Translations under genes and position numbers: made by a program
Notes under the pieces: generated by a model
Told to the model about the DNA's origin: nothing
Databases searched by the model: none
What the model saw: only the letters and a program-made list of their open reading frames with translations
DNA from: Metridium senile
Lineage: Eukaryota; Cnidaria; Anthozoa; Actiniaria; Metridiidae
Reading direction: 5' to 3'
DNA: 64,000 bases
NCBI GenBank assembly: GCA_949775045.1
Contig: OX459098.1
Coordinates: forward strand, 14,510,207 to 14,574,206
In this document: positions 11,441 through 20,983 of the stretch, one piece after another
Numbering within the stretch: position 1 is the first letter of the stretch
How the letters are laid out: each line of letters starts with the position of its first letter

Positions 11441-11444
11441 AGAA

Positions 11445-11697
11445 AATAACTAAATTGTTAATAGAGTGACCATGAAACAAAATCAAATTGTTAGTTTGTA
11501 ATAGTTCTTATTTAGTGACTATTAGTTACTATAAAATACAAGTTAAGTTGTGATGAGATATTGTTTCCTTTTGTATTTGATGTTTCTGGTTGAGTGATAC
11601 TGACTAAATGGTCACTAAATAAAAACTATTAGTTAGTAACTATTTTGTTTTTATTTCATGCTTCTAGTGTTTTCGCTCTAACTAAATATTGTGTCTT
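11445..11697. mobile_element. Foldback MITE, TAGTTACTA family
   Basis: Ends with related inverted segments rich in TTATTTAGTGACTATTAGTT; the middle contains GTTTCCTTTTGTATTTGATG. Other copies: 24975-25305, 55125-55318 and, inverted, 61380-61570. No transposase is encoded. Confidence 0.75.
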
Positions 11698-11879
11698 TAA
11701 TAGTTAGTAGTTGTTTCACAGATTTATGGCGCGAACTCTATGTAAGTTTGGTGTTTGTTAACTATGAATATTTGTGAATAGACTATACGCGGGTAATTCA
11801 ACTGAACATGAAATATTTCTCACTACCAAACTATTAGAATAACATTCTAAGATCTTGTAACTAGCTTCAAATGTATTCA

Positions 11880-11970
11880 TTGTAAAGCGCTATTGAGCAA
11901 TTGTATTGGAAATAGCGCTATATACTATATAGATCAATGCTGAAATAAAGTTATTATTGTTATTATTATT
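11880..11970 (+). mobile_element. LINE 3' end
   Basis: The sequence TGTAAAGCGCTATTGAGCAA, a complementary GCGCTA about 25 bp later, then AATAAAG and a TTATTATTG microsatellite. This hairpin-plus-TTATT tail is the usual 3' end of CR1/L2-like LINEs. Similar tails occur at 16255-16345, 31315-31370, 40267-40320 and 50000-50070. It abuts the splice donor of the peptide exon at 11982. Confidence 0.6.
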
Positions 11971-11981
11971 AAAGTCATTAC

Positions 11982-12104
11982 CTTGTAGCCTCGCTTTGAT
12001 TTGGGTGAAGGCGTGAATGTGAATTGTAAAGGGTTAAAGCAACTGCCATTTTCGACTAGGAGCAGAAATGCTAACAAAATGACGCCCAGTAGATTTAACT
12101 TCAT
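11982..12104 (-). CDS. First exon of a short secreted peptide precursor (12.1 kb gene)
   Basis: Forty-one codons from ATG at 12104 to an AAG|GTAATG donor in phase 0. Residues 1-22 (MKLNLLGVILLAFLLLVENG, then SC) form a clean signal peptide. The next residues begin FNPLQFTFTPSP and reach a KSKR basic site, then GYK at the junction. A TATA box lies about 80 bp upstream. The layout matches the exon at 17813-17929 and that of the 51.8/58.7 kb pair. Exon 2 is not secure: acceptors near 11228 and 10922 would each add only a handful of residues, one of them with two cysteines. No known family recognised. Confidence 0.6.
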
Positions 12105-12182
12105 GTTGCAACTGACTTCAGAGTTCCTACGGCGTTATGTTGAGTTAGTTAGTGTGTCAAGCAAAAACAGCCCGTTCTAGCA

Positions 12183-12345
12183 TTTATAGATTAATTAAGG
12201 CGTTGGTGAACGCCCTCTGCCACTAGAGTATCTCCAAGAGCGGATATTAACGATGACCCACCTGCCAGGTTAGCGATACTGGTTATATTAATGTATTTAG
12301 ATCTCGGTAGGATTTGCTGATACTGCTGTGTACAATGACACATTG
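12183..12345 (-). promoter_or_regulatory. Promoter region of the 12.1 kb peptide gene
   Basis: A TATAAATGC box (minus strand, about 12182-12190) is followed upstream by blocks also found upstream of the 17.9 kb gene, written here on the plus strand: GAACGCCCTC, GCGGATATTA, CACCTGC and a TTTAGATCT-like block, in the same order and similar spacing. Conservation in order between otherwise diverged loci suggests shared regulation or recent common descent. Confidence 0.55.
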
Positions 12346-12368
12346 ATAAGCGTGATCACATCACCTGG

Positions 12369-12770
12369 ACTGAAACCTTGTTTCTGGACTGAAAAACAAG
12401 CCATTCTTGAACATGAAAACTCCGAGGAATCTAATTGAAGAATTAACTAATTCTATTGTAAATAGTTATTAATATTTTAGTTTCTATATGTATAATTAAA
12501 ACAGTTAATTCAAACCCTGTTTCTGGACTGAAAAACAAGTTCTTCTTGTACAAGACGCCTCCGAGGAACCCGAGTTGAAGAATTAAATCATTCTATTGTA
12601 AATAGTTTTTATTATTTCAATGTATAATTAAAGCAATTAATTCAAACCTTGTTTCTGGACTGAAAAACAGTCCCTTCTTGTACATAAAAACTCCGAGAAT
12701 TGATCATTCTATTTGTAAATAATAGTTGTTATTTTTATGTATTTTAAGCAATTAATTTTAAAATGAACTT
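12369..12770. repeat. Three tandem copies of a ~130-bp unit
   Basis: Units start near 12369, 12513 and 12643 with TTGTTTCTGGACTGAAAAAC and end with ATTGTAAATAG-type AT-rich DNA. Divergence between copies is moderate. Confidence 0.85.
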
Positions 12771-12829
12771 AAAATTGTAAGGGCATTGAAAATTGTTGGG
12801 TTGCAAACTAGAAATAAATTATTATTATT

Positions 12830-14130
12830 AATTTACTGCCAAAACTTTACTTTATATAATGGAATTTCACCTCGTTCCTCCGTTTTAACAATAAAAATAG
12901 GACTGTTTTGTTATCAACGTCTAATTTATTTTGTATTAACTGTATTATATAGAGCACTTTGAACATAATACTAAGTTTTTCCTATATTGCTTTGTTCAAA
13001 ACAGTTTCTAATAACTTAATATATGATATAGGCTTTCGCAATGAAAGACGCTCATTTAGCTGCAATTTTTTTCACTGATTCCTTCCAACTAACAAACCTA
13101 CGATTTTAATCAAATATAGGTTCGCATGATAACGTTCGTTTCGTTAACTGTTTGATAAATGATCAAGTGGCTGTCAGAGATAGTCAATACTTGACTAAGA
13201 GCCTGTTTATATCGATTTGTCCCTTGTGGCTTTGATGGATCTCATTGTCCTGCATCCTCCACAAACTTAAACAACTCACGAAAAAACCCAACCTCATATC
13301 AGGTTTTTCCCAGAAAATCCTTTTGAAAGATTTTCTAGAAATAAAATGTAATATATATTTATTAAGCAAATTTTTTTTTTTAATGAAAATAAAATAAATT
13401 TCCATTCTTACTGAGATATATGTTTTTCATACTAATAAAATTGTATTTGAAATTTGCTCTGATCTTTCAAAAGGAAACTATATACCTCGTAATAATCATA
13501 TTTTTTTCTAAAAAATATTTTAAAAATGAAGAAAAACCTTCAAGAATTCAAAGAAATTTGCTTAGAAAAACGATAGCAAGAGTAAAAATGGTATTCTTCT
13601 TCTATTTAGGTGCTAAAATAGAAAATACCAGACTAGTTTCTGCACAAGAATTTAAAATACATAACCGAAATCTGTAAGGGAAAATAGGAAAATAACTTCT
13701 AACTGAAAATTTGCAGCTTTCGTTACAAGAAAGGAATAGGAATGAAAATTTTCAGAAATAATTGAAAATTTGGAAGAAAAAACAATATGACAATATGTAA
13801 ATTAACTATTTCAATTCCTTGATATCCTTTTGTAAATATATCCTCAATCATCATTCCTTATTTTAGAAAGCTAGACATAGAGGATAGAAAACAACAATAA
13901 TTCATTTCGATGTCTTACCCTTCGGAGATGTTTCGAGAATAAAATGCTTTTCAGCTTATTAATAAATGGAACAATTAACGAGATGGGTCACCCATAATGT
14001 TTTCATCCTTGGACTGTTCCACCTTCTACAACAGAACTACCACACAGAAAGTTTAAACGGGATTTTTTTTTTGTTTAATGTATTTTTATAACATAAGAAA
14101 TGCATTTGTCTATTGTACGATATTGTTTTG
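12830..14130. other. AT-rich DNA without a supportable gene
   Basis: Reading frames here (for example 13184-13405 and 13420-13677) are Lys/Phe/Ile-rich, lack splice context and resemble no family. I see no repeat structure beyond poly-T tracts. Confidence 0.5.
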
Positions 14131-14132
14131 GC

Positions 14133-14470
14133 AGTGACGGTAACTGTGGATGCATCGATTTATTAAGTTTTTTGAGTAACCACTACTAAGTCGTTTTTGC
14201 AGTGAGTAACTGTGGATGCATCTGTTTACTTAGTTATTTGAGTAACCGCTACTCAGTCGTTTTTGCAATGAGTAACTGTGGATGCATCTGTTTAATTAGT
14301 TATTTGAGTAACCGCTACTCAGTCGTTTTTGCAGTGGATGCATCAATTTATGAGTAACCACTACTCAGTCGTTTTTGCAGTGAGTAACTGTGGTTTCATC
14401 AGCTTTCTCAGTTATTCGAGTAGCCACTATACTCAATCGTTATTGTAATGAGTAACCACTGCTCTGGCAA
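14133..14470 (+). repeat. 66-bp tandem array, second copy
   Basis: About five diverged units of the array at 9560-10225, in the same orientation (shared ACTGTGGATGCATC and GAGTAACCACTACTCAGTCG), including one internally deleted unit near 14330. Confidence 0.9.
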
Positions 14471-14799
14471 TTCAACAGTGCACGGGGTAATCGCAAAGAA
14501 TGTTTAACAATATCTGAAGTGCTACGGAAAATTTGTTAGGAACAGTTTCAAAAGGTTCTCGTCATAGAGCGATATCATCTTTAATCAGAACAAAACCCCA
14601 TCAGATTATATCACAGGAGGTCCTGTTGATACAAGTACTGATAAAGTTGACACCCCTGGCTTGGTGCTCTTGTCCAGTGACGTCATTGTTGAAACAAATA
14701 TAAAGATAACCAAGCAATGAGGTGTTGAAACGCTCTGTGACGTTTGAATATCACAGTTGTTTTCATCATACCATCGTCATTCACATGTACACAACAATT

Positions 14800-15745
14800 A
14801 TCCGATCTCTACAACCATCATCATTATCATCACCACCATAACTACAAACATCATCACCATCACCATCATTACAAACATCATCATCACTACCATTACTACA
14901 ATCATCATCTCCACCACCACCACCATTACCACTATCATTACAAACATCATCATCACTACCATTACTACAATCATCATCTCCACCACCACCACCACCATCA
15001 TCATCATTACAAACATCATCATCACTACCATCACCACCATCATCATCTCCACCACCACCACCACCATCATCATCATTACAAACATCATCATCACTACCAT
15101 TACTACAATCATCATCTCCACCACCATCACCACCATCATTACAAACATCATCATCACTACCATCACCACCATCATCATCACTACCACTACTAGAAACATC
15201 ATCACCATCATCACTACCATTACTGCAATCATCATCAGCAAAAACATCTTCATCACTGACCACAACCATTTTCACCAACATCATCAATGACAACCATGAC
15301 CATCACCAGCACAGTCACATCACTACCATTACTACAATCATCACCACCAAAAACATCTTCATCACTGACCACAACCATTTTCACCAACATCATCAATGAC
15401 AACCATGACCATCACCAGCACAGTTACACCATTACCACCATCACCATCATCATCATCACCAAAAACATCTTCATCATTGACCACAACCATCTTCACCAAC
15501 ATCATCAATGACAACCATGGCCATGACCAGCACAGTTACACCATTACCACCATCACCATCATCATCACCGCAATCACCATCATCATAAACGTCATCACAA
15601 TCATCATCACCACCACCATCCCCACCACCATCATCATCACCACTATCACCACCATCATCATAGCCATAAACACCACAACGATCATCATCATAAACATCAT
15701 CATCACCACAGTTATCACCACCACCATTATAATCACCACCAACAT
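14800..15745. repeat. Long (CAT/CAC/AAC)n trinucleotide region
   Basis: Almost 1 kb of CAT, CAC, TAC and AAC triplets with larger internal duplications of about 85 and 130 bp. It yields poly-His, Ile/Thr and Met/Val frames on both strands, none a real gene. From 15746 to 16028 an ATG-led frame (15794-16048) has normal composition but no recognised similarity. Confidence 0.9.
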
Positions 15746-16029
15746 TTACAATGGGGAGAGGGGAGTGTCAGTATATATTTCAACAGTGCAAAAATGATTT
15801 TCTTTCAGTCTTATCAACACTTCTCTAAATTTGTATACGAAGGGTGTTCTAAAGCTCAAAAAAAATTGGAATTAGAAAAAAAGACTATAGACATCACTGA
15901 TGATGAACCGAGACAACTTCCGACATATATTTGTCTTTATTTGATGTACTTGTTAGAGACTAATGAATTTATGGAGCTCTTCATTCATCAAACCAAGGTA
16001 CCTAATGTTAAACTAATTAAAAATGTAGA

Positions 16030-16566
16030 TGTATATATACACCTATAATGTTGTCACATGAAAAAAGAACATTAGTAATTTAGTGCGAAAAGAATAACAA
16101 AAGAAAGAGTTCAGCTCGAGTGATATTCTTTTCTTTTTTAATTAATTTATGTCCTGCTAAATTACAAAAGTCAGGGCAACGTTCGTGTTCACCTAATTGC
16201 AAGAACGTTGCCCTGACTTTTGTTATTCAGTGGGAAAGGAATTAATAAACTTTTAATGACCACTTATTGTAAAGCGCCATTGGATAGTACAAGAAATGGC
16301 GCCATGCATATAAATATTTTTATTATTATTATTTATTATTATTAATGGGCCCACTGTAATTGGCTACGCTGTTGTGGTGTCCCTACCTCAAACCATTTTA
16401 AGTTTTTTTCCTTTTTCTCTTTCTTTCATTTGATATTATTTTATTGCTATTAGTTAATTAAAAGAAAGATGGTCACTCAACCTAAACTATTTCTTTTGTT
16501 ATTCCTTTCTTACTAAATTACTAATGTTCTTTTTTCATGTGACAACAATATAGTTTATGTATACAC
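16030..16566. mobile_element. Foldback element (TTGTCACATGAAAAAAG ends) with internal insertions
   Basis: The left end near 16038 (TTGTCACATGAAAAAAGAAC) pairs with its inverse near 16520-16555. Inside are a second hairpin (about 16168-16222, arms containing GTCAGGGCAACGTTC) and a LINE 3' tail (16255-16345). A nested structure with no ORF. Confidence 0.7.
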
Positions 16567-17156
16567 TTCTTTAAAAAAACGTTATCACGACAAGCATCAA
16601 GCGCACCAAGACCGAAATGAATGATGGTTTAGCGTTGGTAATTTATTAAAATCAATATTGTTTTCTGAAGAGCTAATAACAAAATGGGTGTATTTTCATG
16701 TGCTGGTTATTTTATTACAATCAATTATGTTTAAAACAAGACAGATTTCAATACATTACCACCACACAATCAACATTCATTTTAGTCTTGTTTTGAAATA
16801 GGTGAATTGAGCTTTCAGAACTGGAGCTATATAAATGTAAATTAATATTATTATCAAATTATTTTAACATAAAATTATTAATCGTACACGTACAAGTCAC
16901 TGCAATCAAATAATCTAATGGAAATGGTTGCTTGTCAAGCCGATCGAAGGCCATGAGAGCGACAAGTGGCTTTCTACTGCCCCCTTGTTGTTAATGGCCA
17001 TCAATAACAAACTTATTGATCTTCTCATGATATCGTATACTGACAGATGTTTGGTAAATATCTTCATTGGGAGAAGAGATACAATCGTTCAACTTCCTCC
17101 CGTTATATCTATAAAAATAAATCTTAGTTTGGTAATACTAAAAGCATTCCAGTTGA

Positions 17157-17215
17157 CTCAGTTGGTAGAGCATCGACTTTTTATGCTGTAGGCATGAACG
17201 GGTAGGCGGTACGCC
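17157..17215 (+). pseudogene. tRNA-like remnant
   Basis: GACTCAGTTGGTAGAGCATC is a good tRNA D-arm/A box, followed by an anticodon-arm-like stretch, but no B box (GGTTCGA) follows. It is a decayed tRNA or SINE head. A second A-box-like piece (minus strand, GTGTAGTGGTTAACACATC) is at about 17622-17650. Confidence 0.45.
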
Positions 17216-17278
17216 GGGATATCGACTTAGAATTTCGAAATCTTATTTCATTTTATGTTTCTATGTGGTATTTCTTAG

Positions 17279-17468
17279 GAATAGACCTAAATCGTCTAAC
17301 GCGTTGCTATGTACGTTTCCAACCAGTTCAAAACCGTTGGGAATAAAAACTTTTGTTCCAAATATTTTCCACGTGACATTGAAATACATAAGACAAAAAA
17401 TCTTATTCCCAAAAGATTTGAATTGGGTGGAAACGTACATAGCAACGCATTAGCCGATTAGGTCTATT
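17279..17468. mobile_element. Foldback MITE with 40-bp arms
   Basis: The arm at 17279-17322 (AATAGACCTAAATCG followed by GTTGCTATGTACGTTTCCA) recurs inverted at 17425-17468. The loop is about 100 bp without an ORF. Confidence 0.8.
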
Positions 17469-17812
17469 AAAATCGACCATGATACGCCTACTTTTAAAGG
17501 ATTTTCGATATCTTTTATGGGTGCTTATGCTCAGAAATACTCTTCAGTGATTTCAACAAATATACAAATTTATCGCCATAAATATAGCTATTCTTGATAT
17601 AGACACATAACAAAAATATCAAATCCGATGTGTTAACCACTACACCACAGGATCAACCACGTTGCAATTGGATACGCAGCCGTAGTATAGAGCAACATAT
17701 ACACCGAAAGCATTTCAACTCACTATCCCTGATATAATTAAATAAAACAACTAAGAAAAAAAAGTGTTTCTCATAAATATTCATTTATAATCAAGAAAAA
17801 TGTAACTGTTAC

Positions 17813-17929
17813 CTTAAAGTCCGTTCTCTTTCTCTTTCCCAGATGTTGAGGATAGCCGTTAGTATGGAAACTGCTGGCTTGATCAACCAAGAGCACAGCA
17901 GCTAAAAACAGAGCTATGTAAGTTCTCAT
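17813..17929 (-). CDS. First exon of a short secreted peptide precursor (17.9 kb gene)
   Basis: Thirty-nine codons from ATG at 17929 to AAG|GTAACA in phase 0. MRTYIALFLAAVLLVDQASS is a signal peptide, then FHTNGYPQHLGKRKR and TDFK. GKR after a short peptide is the classic prohormone cleavage plus C-terminal amidation signal, so the predicted product is a ten-residue amidated peptide starting with Phe. That is inference. The upstream region resembles that of the 12.1 kb gene. Exon 2 was not found with confidence; the nearest acceptor (about 17754) adds a short hydrophobic tail. Confidence 0.6.
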
Positions 17930-18010
17930 CGTTGTCAACTGGATGTAAAATACCGCAGAAGAATATAAGAGAGCTTTCTTGTGAAAATGTGTTTCAATAC
18001 AGAAAAGGCC

Positions 18011-18180
18011 TATCATTTATAGGTGATGTGGCCAGCAGTCTGAACGCCCTCGTACACTATGTGTTCACATGAGGCGGATATTAGCAATCAAACACCTGCA
18101 TAGCGGATCCATACTGATCTTCTAAGATCTGTATTGGGTCTGATTGTAGCTTGGTAATACTAGTTTATCTTGTGTTGAAA
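18011..18180 (-). promoter_or_regulatory. Promoter region of the 17.9 kb peptide gene
   Basis: TATAAATGATA on the minus strand (18011-18021), about 80 bp upstream of the ATG. Further upstream are GAACGCCCTC, GCGGATATTA, CACCTGC and an AGATCT block, collinear with those at 12183-12345. Confidence 0.55.
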
Positions 18181-18504
18181 TGTTGGTGTCACTAAAATAT
18201 TGTATGTTGAGTGATTGTTATCTGTTTACCCAATGGAGGAAGTTGTTTGTTATATTAATTTTGTGATTCTATTTTAATTAATTGATTGATAGATCAAAGT
18301 TATATACAATGAGTATTTCACTAAATAAACAGAAAATGAAAGAATGAATGGAGGAATACGTGATTAAATGAAATGAGCCCAGTGAAAGAACGAATATTTT
18401 TAGTAGGACAAATTTACAAACCAATAAATGGATGAATGAATAATCAAACCAACGAGAGGTTGAACTAATTGATTAACACATCGCTCGATATATATATTAT
18501 ATTA

Positions 18505-18685
18505 AGAAAGGAAGAAAAAAATAGGAAAAAAGCAAGGTAAGAAGGAAGGAAGGGAGAGGGAGGAAGGAAGGAATGGAGAGGAAAGAAAGTAGGGAGGAAT
18601 GAAGGAAGGAAGGAAAGAAGGAAGGGAGTAAAGAAGGAAGGAAGGAAAGAAAGAAGGAAATAAGGAAGGAAGGAAGGAAGGACGA
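18505..18685. repeat. (GGAA)n-type polypurine tract
   Basis: Interrupted AAGG/GGAA repeats about 180 bp long, giving a spurious FLPS-repeat frame on the minus strand. Confidence 0.92.
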
Positions 18686-19009
18686 ACAAACCAACTGACT
18701 GAAAAGGTGAACGAGCGAAGGAATAGTGAAACATGAATAAATGAATGAAAATAAAAATAAATGAATGAAAATAAAAATAAATGAATACCGGATTGGAATG
18801 ATTGAACAAAACAAGTGAAACTTTAAAACCCACAAATATTTTTAAAGAGGCCAAGTTAACCACTCCTCCAAGTGGGCGTCGATAAGATATACTGCCTAAA
18901 TATTTGTTGATATTGAAGAGAATGGACTAGAATAAGTTTACAACAATATACGAAAACATTGAACAACATACAAAATATCACATTATTACATGCTTGTAAG
19001 ATACTGCTT

Positions 19010-20125
19010 TAAAAACGACTGAGTATTGATTACTAAAATGACTGAGAATATAGATACATCCACAGTTACTGCAAAAACTGATATTCATGTACATATTTCA
19101 AATACACCTTATTCAAAAAGTGTTGTCGTAATCAAAACTACAGTCCACACACTCTGAAGCCTGCTAAGGATGTCGGTAATATATTAACATAATTTGGGAT
19201 TTATTAGACGTATTTTCAAGAAATATTTGTTTCATGATCTAACACTGCAACAAGTTGTTATGTTCATATAAAACAAACACGTACAACCAAAATATGATAT
19301 GAATAAATCCATAACAAGAGAAGAAATACCGAAATCCTTTGCAGGCTTCAGGGTGTGGACTGTGGCTTTGATTGCGACAACGATTTCTCAAATGACTGTA
19401 TACCGAGGGCCACCTGAATATTATCAGGAATGGTAATAATGGTGTCCCCTTGTTTAATAAAGTTGGTATTGTCATAATTGTCGCTCTCTTCGATGTAGAA
19501 AATAAGGCGTTTAGATTTGTTGTTACTTTATTCTTTCTTTATTATTTTTATTCTATTTGCCATAATTTTGTAGATTGTGTGTGTGTTTTTGTGTGTGTGT
19601 ATGTATGAATGAGAACGTGTTTTTGTGCTGTGCTGTGGGCTTTTCCTTTTCTTTTGTCATTCCTCTTCTTTATATCATAATTAATAACAGATTATGGCCC
19701 TAACAACTCATTAACTTTTTAGTTATTGGTTAGGACCAATACCTAAAATTATATCTTATTGTATTGTATATATTGTAAAAAACAAAAATTGTAAATTCGT
19801 GCAAGGTATAAATAAAAATTATTGTATTGTATTATTGTATTACTTTATTCAAACGTTTTCGACTACATAGTCATCATCAGGAAATGGTATAAATTACTTA
19901 TCTTGTTTTAAAGGTTCATGTAATTCACAAAGGGAAAAGCTTTGGTATTAATTGGTATTATTATAAAAAAAGAAAGAGCAGTGGTTACTAAAATAACTGA
20001 GTTACTGCATGAGTTCACAATTACGGCAAAAACGACTGATTAGTGGTTACTCAGATGGCGGATTAAATCGATACATCCACAGTTACTCACTGAAAAACAA
20101 ACTGATTAGCGGTTACTCAAATAGA
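19010..20125 (-). repeat. Inverted single copies of the 66-bp repeat around a foldback element
   Basis: One unit at 19010-19080 and about two at 19985-20125 are reverse-complement relatives of the 9.6 and 14.1 kb arrays (shared ACATCCACAGTTACT). Between them, 19101-19402 is a copy of the foldback family whose ends read ACACCTATTTCAAAAATCGT (other copies at 23451, 26063 and 37996). Confidence 0.75.
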
Positions 20126-20639
20126 CGACTTTCATAAATGGCCGCCACTAATTATCATAATTTTTAAAATTGATGTTTTAAGAAAAAGAAAGCTATCATA
20201 TGATAGACAGTACATTCACCATAACCATAACTTGTGAAAGTTTGAGAAAAAACGATTAAATTTGCAAGAAGTTACAAGAGTTTGAAAAATCAGAAAAACA
20301 CCAAAACGAGGCATCAAAGGCCTCAGCAGAAAATTACATACAAATCTCTACATTTTTCATTGAGCATAACTTCTTTGGTGTTTTCGCCATAGCATGAAAC
20401 CTTCCAAACATGCCTATTTCAGGTGGTTCTTTCATATGACAGTGCTAAAATATTCAAATATCTGTTTACTTGAAAAATCATTTTCCGATACATATTATGG
20501 TATTTATGAAAGTGGTCTATACTGAGTAAAGTTACTAACCGTATGCAGTTGGCTACTCAAATAGGAAGGGTTTCGCTTGGTTTGCATATCTCACAGGAAG
20601 GAGTTGTTTAAATAAATCCACATAACTGTAGCTGTAAAA

Positions 20640-20975
20640 TAATTTTTATTTATAATTCTTTTCATTGTATAAAATAGTATATTCACAATTCAATTAACAA
20701 CTGGATCAAGCCTGCCGAGGAGCTTTCTATATTACATATCCAAAATGATAGAGGGTCTTCTTTTACGCCGGTACCGCTATATAAGAGAGAAAAGCGTCCC
20801 TTCTTTATTACATATCCAACATGATAGAGGGTCTCTTTTACCCTAGTACCGCTATATAAGAGAGAAAAGCGTCCTTTCTTTATTACATATCCAAAATGAT
20901 AGAGGGCCTCTTTTACCCTAGTACCGCTATATAAGAGAGAAAAGCGTCCTTTCTTTATTAAATATGAATATGAAA
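20640..20975 (-). repeat. 75-bp repeat, three copies, in the MUS81 3' region
   Basis: Units contain GAGAGAAAAGCGTCC and TACCGCTATATAAG and repeat from about 20729 to 20970, immediately after the MUS81 stop codon (20984 on the minus strand). They are probably part of the 3' UTR or just beyond it. The open frame through them (GRFSLLYSGTRVKE repeats) is a by-product of the 75-bp period. Confidence 0.85.
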
Positions 20976-20983
20976 TAGCAATA

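Noticed and set aside
14744..15797. Poly-His, Thr/Ile and Met/Val ORFs
   Set aside because: They are translations of CAT/CAC triplet tracts on both strands.
15794..16048. 84-codon ORF after the triplet tract
   Set aside because: Composition is normal but no family, splice site or promoter supports it, and its end runs into a foldback element.
17157..17215. Functional tRNA gene
   Set aside because: Good D-arm but no T-arm/B box and no acceptor-stem pairing.
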